DNA of 64,000 nucleotides from positions 62,001 through 126,000 of the forward strand of contig CAVYUC010000028.1 in the NCBI GenBank assembly GCA_963771595.1, in the 5' to 3' direction. How positions within the stretch are numbered: the first letter of the stretch is position 1; each line of letters opens with the position of its first letter. Made by a program: the position numbers and the translations under genes. This document shows positions 34,065-42,047 of the stretch, in pieces. The DNA is from CAVYUC01 sp963771595. GTDB taxonomy: Bacteria; Bacteroidota; Bacteroidia; Bacteroidales; Prolixibacteraceae. The notes beneath the pieces are model-generated. The model was not told the origin of the DNA. It made no database searches and saw nothing but the letters and a program-made list of their open reading frames with translations.

Positions 34065-34133
34065 GCAGGAGCTAACTTATTGCGGAGCAAAATTGTTTTT
34101 TCGGAAAGTTAATTTCAGTCTGATGTATGCTGC

Positions 34134-34934
34134 TTAGTTGCCCCTGGTGTAATATTTCATTGCTTCGGGCATAAATTGTTTCAGCTTTTTAATCCTGGTT
34201 TCATCGGAGGGGTGGGTACTCAAAAATTCAGGTGGACTTTCGCCGCCTGCTGCCGCCATTCGCTGCCAGAAAGGAATAGCTTCCTGTGGATTATAACCGG
34301 CCATTGCGGCAAAAATCAACCCGTACTGATCGGCTTCGGTTTCCTGCTGCCTTGACCAGGGTAAAACTGCCCCAATGGTGCTTCCTACACCGTAAGCCTG
34401 CATAAACAGATTTTGTGTTTCCTGCTTTTTTTGCGACAAGGCAACCTCCAGCGCCACTCCTCCCAGTTGCTGAATCATTCCCTGGCTCATCCGCTCGCTG
34501 CCATGTTTGGCAATGGCATGGGCAATTTCGTGTCCCACTACAATGGCCAGTGCTGTTTCGTTTTGCGTTACCGGCAACAGACCGGAATAAACAACCACTT
34601 TACCTCCGGGCATACACCAGGCATTGACCTCTTTACTGTCGACGGTGTTAAATTCCCACTTATACCCTTCAATTACCGATTGCTGACCCTGGCTGTTGTA
34701 ATATTTGGTAATGGCTCCCGAAATTCGTGCTCCTACCCTGTCCACCATGGCAGCCTCTTTATTGGCCGGACTTAACACCTTGTTTTCAGTTAAAAAAGTA
34801 TTGTACTGGCCGGTGGCCATTAATTGCAATTCCGATTCGGGAACCAGACTCAGTTGCTTCCGTCCGGTTACCTGGTTTAATACACAACCTGTGAGGAAAA
34901 GTATACCGGCAAGTAAAAATATGATGTTCTTCAT
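34134..34934 (-). CDS. M48-family zinc metalloprotease lipoprotein (BepA/YcaL-like)
   Basis: A 266-residue protein with signal peptide and lipobox (IIFLLAGILFLTGCVLNQVTG). The family-typical VTGRKQLSLVPESEL follows. The HEIAH zinc site (IVVGHEIAHAIAKHGSER, near residue 135) and the third ligand in QETEADQYGLIFAAMAGYNP come after. STHPSDETRIKKLKQFMP is the usual end. It is an envelope quality-control protease that works on misfolded outer-membrane proteins. It is on the same strand as the YtxH gene but about 70 bp away from promoter 11's distal end. Confidence 0.92.
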   Translation of the reverse strand: MKNIIFLLAGILFLTGCVLNQVTGRKQLSLVPESELQLMATGQYNTFLTENKVLSPANKEAAMVDRVGARISGAITKYYNSQGQQSVIEGYKWEFNTVDSKEVNAWCMPGGKVVVYSGLLPVTQNETALAIVVGHEIAHAIAKHGSERMSQGMIQQLGGVALEVALSQKKQETQNLFMQAYGVGSTIGAVLPWSRQQETEADQYGLIFAAMAGYNPQEAIPFWQRMAAAGGESPPEFLSTHPSDETRIKKLKQFMPEAMKYYTRGN

Positions 34935-35053
34935 AGCAATATATTATTTGAATTCCCTTTATAATTTTAAAAGAAAAAATGCAGTCCTTCCGCCTGCATT
35001 TTCAAAACAAACTGAACTTATCATGAACATAAATTCATGCATAATAAGCTTTT

Positions 35054-35209
35054 TTAAAAAATTCTTCTTCCCTGAATAACCCGGAATATTACTGCAATTA
35101 GCGCAATAACAAGCAGGATATGAATAATACCGCCGGCATTGTAGCCAATAAAACCTATTGCCCAGGCAATAATCAGTATTACTGCGATGATGTAAAGTAA
35201 ATTACTCAT
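35054..35209 (-). CDS. lmo0937/DUF5670-type 51-residue membrane protein
   Basis: MSNLLYIIAVILIIAWAIGF, then IGYNAGGIIHILLVIALIAV and IFRVIQGRRIF. Two helices are joined by a GYNAGGIIH turn, which matches the lmo0937 family (LxxIAVILIxxWxIGFxG...HILLVIAxIxxxxRxIxG). It is too short for most gene finders. These proteins are strongly stress-linked by neighbourhood. It lies downstream of promoter 12 with a remnant (35221-35440) in between, and upstream of the M48 gene. Confidence 0.85.
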   Translation of the reverse strand: MSNLLYIIAVILIIAWAIGFIGYNAGGIIHILLVIALIAVIFRVIQGRRIF

Positions 35210-35220
35210 AATCTTATTAA

Positions 35221-35440
35221 TTATTTGTTTTTGTGATTTCTGAACCTACTTTTTGAATTTAAATATGTTACCTTTAATTCAGTACCTGAAAAATGATCAT
35301 CCTGCCCGCTTCAATACCAGAACTGCATGGCAAATTTATCCGGACCTTCCAGACTTTTGCCATTAACCTGAATTTTGAAGAGTTGGCCGTTTTAAATAAA
35401 AATGCTGTCCTGACTTTCATTGACATTTATTATTATTTTA
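35221..35440 (-). pseudogene. decayed small ORF downstream of promoter 12
   Basis: One minus frame reads NVNESQDSIFI, TAA (35392-35394), NGQLFKIQVNGKSLEGPDKF, AMQFWY, TGA (35311-35313), SGQDDHFSGTELKVTYLNSK. The composition is protein-like (KIQVNGKSLEGPDKFAM) but it is broken by two stops. No start codon or family is recognised. It occupies the space directly behind promoter 12, as the PAS remnant does behind promoter 3. Confidence 0.35.
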
Positions 35441-35470
35441 ATATCGTTTTATAAGTAATGAATTCACTTT

Positions 35471-35540
35471 CAAATGTATTTCTCTTCACTGCAGGAATTA
35501 TTACACAACTTTGCAAATTCGTTACATTATTCACACATTT
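35471..35540 (-). promoter_or_regulatory. shared-architecture promoter 12
   Basis: Minus-strand AAATGTGTGAATAATGTAAC, TGTAA 21 bp on, a 22-bp gap, TACATTTG (35471-35478), a textbook -7 box. It faces the decayed ORF and then the lmo0937-type gene about 260 bp away. Confidence 0.75.
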
Positions 35541-35664
35541 TTGTATGAACCAAAACTCCTGGTTATCAATTTTCTTTTTTTGCTTATTCACCTGTTATCC
35601 TTTCTGGTTACTTTATCCAAAAGATTCCTCCTTAATGGGATGGTAAAATGCAATGGTAAAAAAG

Positions 35665-35700
35665 ATGCAGCGCCCTTGATTTTGGCGCTGCATTTTATTT
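35665..35700 (-). terminator. bidirectional hairpin terminator
   Basis: ATGCAGCGCC-cttgatttt-GGCGCTGCAT has a T-rich flank on both strands (TTTATTT rightward, CTTTTTT leftward). Leftward it would end the 61-residue gene transcript. Nothing else is recognised in 35541-35842. Confidence 0.75.
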
Positions 35701-35842
35701 CTGTTCTTTGTTTATTCCGGTAAAAATGGCGGTGCAAACAACTGCTTCTGTTAAAATGATATTACAGGTTAAGTGCGGCATATAAAATTTTCCCGCATCT
35801 GGCGAGTCAGTGGTTGTAAATTATGGTAAATAAACTGTGCCG

Positions 35843-36028
35843 CTAAACGGTCACGTTTTTCAAAGTTTCCAGTACTCCAAACACATTTAGCAACCAAACA
35901 ACAAGAATGATTACCACAACCGCATTCAGAATGTTTTTAATGGTGCGCTGCATGGGAATGTAACTGTTTACCAACCAGAGAATAACTCCCGCAACAACGA
36001 TAACAACAAGAATGGTTAAAATTGGCAT
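35843..36028 (-). CDS. Thivi_2564-type small two-helix membrane protein
   Basis: A 61-residue protein, MPILTILVVIVVAGVILWLV, NSYIPMQRTIKNILNAVVVI, ILVVWLLNVFGVLETLKNV. Two helices are separated by the conserved NSYIPMQRTIKxILN loop, which matches the 'Thivi_2564 family membrane protein'. Its role is unknown. Promoter 13 lies directly upstream (-7 box 36 bp before the start) and a terminator follows, so it is a monocistronic unit of the shared-promoter regulon. Confidence 0.85.
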   Translation of the reverse strand: MPILTILVVIVVAGVILWLVNSYIPMQRTIKNILNAVVVIILVVWLLNVFGVLETLKNVTV

Positions 36029-36063
36029 GATTATAAATTTTATATTGTGAATGATATTCGTTA

Positions 36064-36132
36064 CAAAGGTAGGTTTGCAGCAAAAGGAAGTATTACATAA
36101 TTATGAATAAGAGTTACATTATTCACACATTT
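36064..36132 (-). promoter_or_regulatory. shared-architecture promoter 13, last copy
   Basis: Minus-strand AAATGTGTGAATAATGTAAC, TGTAA 21 bp on, a 21-bp gap, TACCTTTG (36064-36071), a perfect -7 box. It lies 36 bp before the 61-residue gene. No further copy was found to the right. Confidence 0.8.
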
Positions 36133-36221
36133 GGCAGAATCATAATAAAAGCGACCTCCTAATTCCCGTTACACTCAAACGAAAGGGGAAAGATTTTTAA
36201 AGAGTTAAGAAATATTTTATT

Positions 36222-36247
36222 GATACTAGATTCAAATAGTATCTTTG
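36222..36247 (+). promoter_or_regulatory. palindromic operator overlapping the -7 box of the DUF488 cassette
   Basis: GATACTA (36222-36228) and TAGTATC (36237-36243) are perfect inverted arms with an 8-bp spacer. The right arm overlaps the -7 box TATCTTTG (36240-36247). The start codon at 36252 is 4 bp after the box, so the mRNA would be leaderless or nearly so. The geometry suggests repression by a dimer. Confidence 0.6.
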
Positions 36248-36251
36248 TTTT

Positions 36252-37136
36252 ATGTATTATAGGAGAAAGATATTGTTGGCATTATTAGACCAATTTGGTG
36301 GAAAGCTTGACAAGATTAGCTTACAGAAATTATTATTCCTTTTTGTAAGACAACAAGATAAAAAGTCATTTCATTTTGTTCCTTATAGATTCGGCTGTTA
36401 TTCATTTCAGGCAAATGCTGATTTGAAAACACTTACTAAATATAATCAAGCTGCAGAGTCAGAAAAGGATTGGGAGTTAATAGACGTAAAAAACTATTAT
36501 CAAGAATTGAACACAAAGGATAAAGCTGCCTTAAGATATATTAAGTCAGAATATGGTGATTTAAATTGCAATGAGTTAATTGAATTGACATATAAAAATT
36601 ATCCTTTTTTCGCTATTAATAGTACGATTGCTAATAAATTCCTAACAGAAGACGAATTAAAAAAAGTTGAAAGCCAACGAGTTCGGAAGACTGAAATGAT
36701 TTTGTTCACTATTGGTTATGAAGGAATTTCATTAGAGCAATATGTTAATAAGCTGATTGTTAATGATGTTAAAGTTCTTTGCGATGTTCGTAAAAATCCC
36801 ATGAGCATGAAATTTGGATTTAGCAAAAACCAACTTATTATGGCTTGTCAAGGCGTTGGTATTGAATATAAACATATTCCTGGCGTTGGTATTGAAAATG
36901 ATAAGAGACGGGAATTAAATACGCAGGCTGATTACGACAAACTTTTTGTTTATTATAAAGAAAGTATTTTACCCGAAAAGTCTAACGAACAAAAAGAATT
37001 ACTTGAAATATTAGATAGTAAAAAACGTATTGCATTAACTTGTTTTGAAGCCAATATTAGTCAATGTCACAGAAAACATTTGGCAGAGGCTCTCGGAGCG
37101 TTTGATGATAATAATTTTGAAATTAGGCACATTTGA
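36252..37136 (+). CDS. DUF488 protein with SocA-like N-terminal domain
   Basis: A 294-residue fusion. Residues 1-145 (YRRKILLALLDQFGGKLDKI, SLQKLLFLFVRQQDKKSFHF, VPYRFGCYSFQANADLKTL) resemble the SocA/DUF4065-like winged-helix antitoxin or regulator fold. Residues 150-290 are DUF488: ILFTIGYEGISLEQYVNKLI, VLCDVRKNPMSMKFGFSK, and the CFEANISQCHRKHLAEALG signature. DUF488 function is unknown; it is often found in defence or DNA-modification islands. The next gene starts 4 bp before this one's stop, so the pair is coupled. The region is more AT-rich than its neighbours. Confidence 0.8.
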   Translation: MYYRRKILLALLDQFGGKLDKISLQKLLFLFVRQQDKKSFHFVPYRFGCYSFQANADLKTLTKYNQAAESEKDWELIDVKNYYQELNTKDKAALRYIKSEYGDLNCNELIELTYKNYPFFAINSTIANKFLTEDELKKVESQRVRKTEMILFTIGYEGISLEQYVNKLIVNDVKVLCDVRKNPMSMKFGFSKNQLIMACQGVGIEYKHIPGVGIENDKRRELNTQADYDKLFVYYKESILPEKSNEQKELLEILDSKKRIALTCFEANISQCHRKHLAEALGAFDDNNFEIRHI

Positions 37137-37954
37137 TGGCAAAAACTAAAGTACTCATCACAGTCAAGACATATCCTGCTATTTCCAAAAAATATGAAGA
37201 ATTGGTTTGTACCGCAGGATTTCTTGAGGATGGTACTTGGATTAGAATTTATCCGATTCAATTTCGCAAAAAGGCATATAGTCAACAATACTCTAAATAT
37301 GAATGGATAGAGCTAGATGTAGTGAAAAATGACAGTGATTTTCGACCAGAGAGTTACAGACCAGTTTCTCATGATAGTCAAATCGAGAAAGTTGGAGAGA
37401 TTAAACCGGATGGAGATACATGGGAAGATAGAAGAAAGATCGTATTGAAAAAGGTTTATACTAATCTCAGTAAACTTATAGAAGAAGCAAAAGACAAAAA
37501 TATTTGCACTTCACTTGCTGTATTTAAACCTTCGGCAATTTTAGATTTTGTTTACGAAAAAGAAAAGGAAAGGGAATGGTCATCTGACAAACTCGCACAA
37601 TTTCAACAACTTCACTTATTCGAGAAAGACAAAAACAATAACTTTAAGGTAGTCAAAAAGCTACCATACAAGTTTAGCTATGTTTTCAAATCTGATGATG
37701 GAGTGAAGAGAAAGATAATGATTGAAGATTGGGAAACGGGACAATTATTCTGGAATAGTTATAGAAGGCATGATGGTGATGAGATAAAAGCCTGCCTTGA
37801 TGTTCGGAAAAAATACTTCGATGATTTTGCTAAAACTAAAGATTTGCATTTTTTCTTAGGAACAACTAAACAACATCACTTCATAGGTAAAAATCCTTTT
37901 GTAATTATTGGGACTTTTCATCCAAAGCCAATTTCACAATATAAATTATTTTAA
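37133..37954 (+). CDS. unknown partner protein of the DUF488 gene
   Basis: A 273-residue soluble protein. KTKVLITVKTYPAISKKYEE, LVCTAGFLEDGTWIRIYPIQ and FRKKAYSQQYSKYEWIELDV form a beta-rich N-terminal domain. The end reads FFLGTTKQHHFIGKNPFVII, GTFHPKPISQYKLF, which may be a small PUA/ASCH-like or nucleic-acid-binding element (weak inference). It overlaps the DUF488 gene by 4 bp and is followed by a small hairpin at 37975-37989. I do not recognise the family, but the two-gene order suggests a functional unit. Confidence 0.7.
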   Translation: MMAKTKVLITVKTYPAISKKYEELVCTAGFLEDGTWIRIYPIQFRKKAYSQQYSKYEWIELDVVKNDSDFRPESYRPVSHDSQIEKVGEIKPDGDTWEDRRKIVLKKVYTNLSKLIEEAKDKNICTSLAVFKPSAILDFVYEKEKEREWSSDKLAQFQQLHLFEKDKNNNFKVVKKLPYKFSYVFKSDDGVKRKIMIEDWETGQLFWNSYRRHDGDEIKACLDVRKKYFDDFAKTKDLHFFLGTTKQHHFIGKNPFVIIGTFHPKPISQYKLF

Positions 37955-38053
37955 GATGCAAGCTACCACTTTCGCCGATTCTTAATCGGTGACAGAAAAT
38001 AAATCGGGGAGTCTGTATTGATCCAGAATAGAAATCTGAACCGTAAATAGCCT

Positions 38054-38299
38054 TTAATTATTTCCATTCAACTTTAACCTGCCAACAGAATCGAGTGAAA
38101 AAACAAAGCGAATGCGGTTTTTGAACGTTCCGGTGGCGGAATCGATGTTTTTGGAAACCAGCAGCGGAACATATATCTCGAAAAAATTCCAGAATCCGGC
38201 TTTTAATCCTGTCTCAAAAAAGAGGGGTGAAGCGTTACTTTTGCCTAAACAGAATTCGCAAATTATTGTTGAAAATGTCTTGAAAAGATGCGGCTGCAT
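38054..38299 (-). pseudogene. C-terminal remnant of a large membrane-type protein
   Basis: The 81-residue frame contains FETGLKAGFWNFFEIYVPLL, VSKNIDSATGTFKNRIRFVF and SLDSV, which look like the last strands of a bigger protein. Similar tails occur at the end of Bacteroidota M1-type aminopeptidases or surface proteins (weak memory-based match). There is no signal peptide or independent domain, and the next gene ends 18 bp away, so it is probably a truncated relic. Confidence 0.4.
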
Positions 38300-38317
38300 A
38301 TGAAACGGACAAAAAAA

Positions 38318-39511
38318 CTACTTTGGCAACTCTACGAAAAATGTTGTCCCTTTTCCTGATTCGCTTTCCAGCCAGATTTTACCATTGTGGCTGTCCACAA
38401 TTCTTTTTACAATGCTCATTCCCAGTCCGGTGCCTTTTTCGCCTGCGGTTCCTTTTTTGGTAATGGAAGTAAACGGAATAAAAACCTTATCCTGATCTTC
38501 CTTTTTAATACCTTCCCCCTGATCGCGCACTTTAACCAGAACAGTTTCATTTTTCTCTTCCAGATGAACTTTAATCCGGCTTTTTTCGGGCGAAAATTTA
38601 ATTGCATTGTCAACCAGGTTGTGAAAAATCTGCAAAATTTTGTGGATGTCTGCCTTAATCATAACAGCGTCAACATCAGAATTCAACTTAACTTCAATCT
38701 GCTTTCTTTTGCTTATTGTATTTGAATTTTCGATAATGCTTTGAAGCTGTTTCACTAAATCGAATTCCTCAAATTTAAGTTGAATATTCCCGGATTCTAT
38801 TTTTGAATAGTCCAGCAAATCTTCCACCAGGCTCAACATGAACTCGGAAGAATTGAGTATGTTTTGAAGAAAAGTAAGGTGCTGATCCGATATTTCACCC
38901 TTTAATTCTTCATGCAAAAACTCCGAAAAATTCATGATCACGCCCAGCGGATTACGTAAATCGTGTGCAGCCATTCGAAGAAACCTGTTCTTTAATTCGT
39001 TCAAACGCTCCAACTCCATAATTTTCCGTGTCAGTTGGCGCTGAAGATTTACCAAATCGTTGTTCAATTTGGTAATTTCATCATAAAGTTGCTGTGTCTC
39101 TTTTTCGGTTGTATAATTGGCCTGAATATTTTTTTTTAACAGATCCATGATGAGGTTGGCCTGTTCGTTATTTATTTGCTGAAGGTGATTGGTAAAATCG
39201 ACTGCTTCCTTGTGATTATTGGCTGCCACAATCAGCACTTCATCGTATAATGCGGCGCCTATAAAATAAAAATTGTGTGTTGTATCGTTGATTAGGAAAT
39301 TCAGTCTGTAGTCAATTGATATTTTTTTCTGTTTAATTTCAAGCAAAAAATTTAGCGATTGTGTTCGATAATCCGGATCGATTAAGTTGGAAAATAATTT
39401 ACCCACCGGATTATTTATTGCTATCCCAAAATCATCACGAAGCACCGATTTTACAATTCCACCATTATCACACAGCAGGGCAAAACCCTTTATATCAACT
39501 GGTTCATTCAT
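38318..39511 (-). CDS. soluble PAS-type sensor histidine kinase
   Basis: A 397-residue kinase without membrane helices. Residues 1-130 are a PAS-like sensor and 130-170 a coiled coil. HisKA follows with the phospho-acceptor His in FLRMAAHDLRNPLGVIMNFS (near residue 187). HATPase has the N box HNLVDNAIKFSPEKSR, G1 RDQGEGIKKED and G2 GEKGTGLGMSIVKRIVDSHN. There is no receiver domain. It starts 3 bp after the stop of the cobalamin-binding protein, so the two are almost certainly co-transcribed and may form one sensory pair. Confidence 0.9.
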   Translation of the reverse strand: MNEPVDIKGFALLCDNGGIVKSVLRDDFGIAINNPVGKLFSNLIDPDYRTQSLNFLLEIKQKKISIDYRLNFLINDTTHNFYFIGAALYDEVLIVAANNHKEAVDFTNHLQQINNEQANLIMDLLKKNIQANYTTEKETQQLYDEITKLNNDLVNLQRQLTRKIMELERLNELKNRFLRMAAHDLRNPLGVIMNFSEFLHEELKGEISDQHLTFLQNILNSSEFMLSLVEDLLDYSKIESGNIQLKFEEFDLVKQLQSIIENSNTISKRKQIEVKLNSDVDAVMIKADIHKILQIFHNLVDNAIKFSPEKSRIKVHLEEKNETVLVKVRDQGEGIKKEDQDKVFIPFTSITKKGTAGEKGTGLGMSIVKRIVDSHNGKIWLESESGKGTTFFVELPK

Positions 39512-39514
39512 TTT

Positions 39515-40573
39515 TTAATTTGTTAGAAGTTGATTTGCTTTTTCAATGGCCAGTTGTGCGTTGGGCGCCCATCCGCTAGCATTAAATTCTGCCAAATCCA
39601 CTTCATGTTTCAATGCCACTCCACCTATAAGTATTTTAAGATCTTTCCCTATAGCACTTCTGCGTAAATCCCGGATAGTTTCTTTCAGAAGATTCCGGTG
39701 ATAGGGTATTGCAATGGACAACCCGACGATATCGGCATTATTTTCTTCCACCGATTTTAAAATAGCTGAAGCAGGAGCGTTGGCGCCAAGATAATAGGTG
39801 TCCCAGCCTTCAATTTCAAAAAAGTCGGCAACCATTCGGATTCCGATTTCGTGCAACTCGCCGCCAATACATGCCCCAACAAATTTTTTCCCGACCCGGT
39901 CAGTTGAAAAGATAAAAGGATAAAGTTGCGACATTATCATTTGTGTGGCGGCAGAACAAAAATGCTCTTTTGCTACGCTAATCTGGTTCGACAGCCACAA
40001 CCGGCCCACTTCGTACTGCGATTTTTGAAACACTTCGAGGTAAATATCTTTTACTTTTACTCCGCCGTTAACCGCTTCCATTACCAGGTTGCCAGCCAGA
40101 TTTCGGTTTCCGTCGAGCAAAGCATCATTATACTTTTTGGTGAGTTTCCCCAATTCCGTCGACTCGTCAATAAAACTTTCCATTGTACCCACGGGTAAAT
40201 TCATTTGCTCAATTCCGGAATCGATAAAACCGGCGGTAACCGCAGCCATTTGCTCCGTTAAATTTGCACTGAATGCTTCCTGCATGCAAACCAGGTTTTC
40301 AATCATTGCCGAATCAGGAAATTTCAATCCCCGAAAGAGCGTTTTAACCCAGGCCACGTATTCGGTAAAAATTTCTTTTTGATTCGCGGAAATGGCTTCG
40401 GCAAGAAATGGTATGTGGTATTCCGCATCGCGAATGCTGAGTTGCCTGCCCGATTCGCCGTATTTTTCCCACATTTCAGGCTGCTTTTTATACTGTCGTT
40501 CTACAATTTCTTCTGCATATTTTCTTTTGTTGTGCAACAATAGTGAATGCAATTCTTCCCGCAGTTTTTTCAT
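39515..40573 (-). CDS. cobalamin-binding (CarH-like) sensor protein
   Basis: A 352-residue protein. Residues 1-140 are a helical domain of unknown type. Residues 140-225 are the four-helix B12-binding cap with GRLWLSNQISVAKEHFCSAA: W193, E203 and H204 keep the W-x9-E-H spacing of CarH, where they cap adenosylcobalamin. Residues 228-350 are the B12-binding Rossmann domain with GELHEIGIRM (His 241 as the lower axial ligand; D of DxHxxG is E), VGLSIAI and ILIGGVA. The residue after the cap Trp is Leu, not the His that CarH uses in its light state. There is no DNA-binding domain; the histidine kinase follows at 3 bp. Confidence 0.88.
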   Translation of the reverse strand: MKKLREELHSLLLHNKRKYAEEIVERQYKKQPEMWEKYGESGRQLSIRDAEYHIPFLAEAISANQKEIFTEYVAWVKTLFRGLKFPDSAMIENLVCMQEAFSANLTEQMAAVTAGFIDSGIEQMNLPVGTMESFIDESTELGKLTKKYNDALLDGNRNLAGNLVMEAVNGGVKVKDIYLEVFQKSQYEVGRLWLSNQISVAKEHFCSAATQMIMSQLYPFIFSTDRVGKKFVGACIGGELHEIGIRMVADFFEIEGWDTYYLGANAPASAILKSVEENNADIVGLSIAIPYHRNLLKETIRDLRRSAIGKDLKILIGGVALKHEVDLAEFNASGWAPNAQLAIEKANQLLTN

Positions 40574-40741
40574 AGCAAAAATTTTATGTTTGACCTGCAG
40601 GCGGAATTATCTTTAAACTTTCTGACAGAAACTGCACTCAGACTGACTGTCACAGAGAGCGGAGTGGAAATGTTTCTTTCAATTATTTTGGAATGAATTC
40701 CGCCAACATATTTTCTTTAGGTTTTTCAAATTCCGGTAAAA

Positions 40742-42030
40742 TTAATTTTTTAACAGCACTCCGGCGATGTTTGCCGACCAATATTTTCCGGTTTGCGTAA
40801 GTTTAACCGTATCGTCTTCTTTCATTATCAATGCGTTTTCAAATAAATAATCTGAAATCGCAAGGTCATTTTCAAATACCTGTTTGAATTCTGCTTCCGG
40901 CATCGCTGTTTTTCGGCAGAACCTGAGTTTTTCAGCCAGTGCGGATTTATCTGCCTGCCAGCGAAAAATTTTTGTCTTTTCAGCGGTGAAAGAATTATCG
41001 GTTAAATAATCTTCTGATGTGAATGCATTGAAATACTGAATTCCGTTAATTTTCCCGCCGGCTCCAGGACCGAGAGCCAGTATATCAGCATCATCTGCCT
41101 GTAGTTCCACGTATTTTGCATTTCCATGCGATTTGTGCCCGTATTGAACTGCAGTAATTGCTTCCCAGTCCGGAAGTGATGTCAGAAAAACATCGGCCAA
41201 TTTGAAAAGGCGGTATTCATTTTCGGGATGTGGTGCGTTATATTTTCCACTTTTAACAAGCGGAGCATTTGGAAAAGGTAAAAGCGGATAAATGCTGCAC
41301 CCGGTAAATCCCAGCTTTTCAATGAACCACAAATCTTCATTCCAGTTCTCATCGGTCTGCCCCTCGAGGTTGTACATCAAATCCGCGCAAATATTGGTTA
41401 TTCCGGCTTTTTTAATTGCACTTACTTTTTGTTGAATTTCCTGGAAATTTGCTTTTCGATTATAAATTTTCTTACTTCTTCCTGAAAAGACTGCACTCCA
41501 AGACTAACCCGGTTAATTGCACTTCCAGGTAATCTTTCCAGGTAAAAGCTGTTGAGGTCAGTGTTGGTTGACTCCAGTGTAATTTTACAATCGGGCGAAA
41601 GCGGAAATTCATTGCAAATTGTTTCGAGCAAATCGAAAAACAAATTTGCCGGCAGGGCCGTTGGAGTGCCACCGCCAAAATACAATGCATCAAACGGGCG
41701 ACTTTTTACCCATTCTTTTTTAGCGAGTTTTTTGATTTGCATTTTGAGGGCATTCACAAATTTTTCAACGGTTTCCTGCTCCGGATTCACACATTTGTAA
41801 TAGCCGCAAAATGTACACGATTTGTTGCAAAACGGAATGTGAATATAAATGCATCTTTTTTCTGTTTCGGCCTGGTTATTCAGCGCTGTTTGCAATTCTT
41901 CCGGTTCAACATCGTTTACCGGAATCAGCCTTTTAAGTTCAGCTGCACTGCGTATTCTTTTTTCGAAAAAATTCCAGGGCGCTTTGTTATTTAATGTCGG
42001 GAAATATTCTGGTTTACCGGAATCTTTCAT
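40742..42030 (-). pseudogene. HemN/HutW-like radical SAM enzyme, one frameshift
   Basis: The N-terminal part (start 42030) has the radical SAM CxxxCxxC in IPFCNKSCTFCGYYKC and LYFGGGTPTALPANLFFDLL. It ends prematurely after VRKFIIEKQISRKFNKK. The missing frame, starting near 41460, continues KANFQEIQQKVSAIKKAGIT and NICADLMYNLEGQTDENWNE, with HemN-type blocks and the C-terminal HemN domain to 40742. One missing base explains the break. Members are coproporphyrinogen III dehydrogenases, heme chaperones, or heme-degrading HutW/ChuW; this one is not distinguishable. Confidence 0.85.
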
Positions 42031-42047
42031 GTGCAGTGCATCGTAAT

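Noticed and set aside
35511..35723. 70-codon plus-strand ORF with hydrophobic N-terminus
   Set aside because: It overlaps the promoter and the terminator hairpin and has no start signal; the hydrophobic stretch comes from T-rich intergenic sequence.
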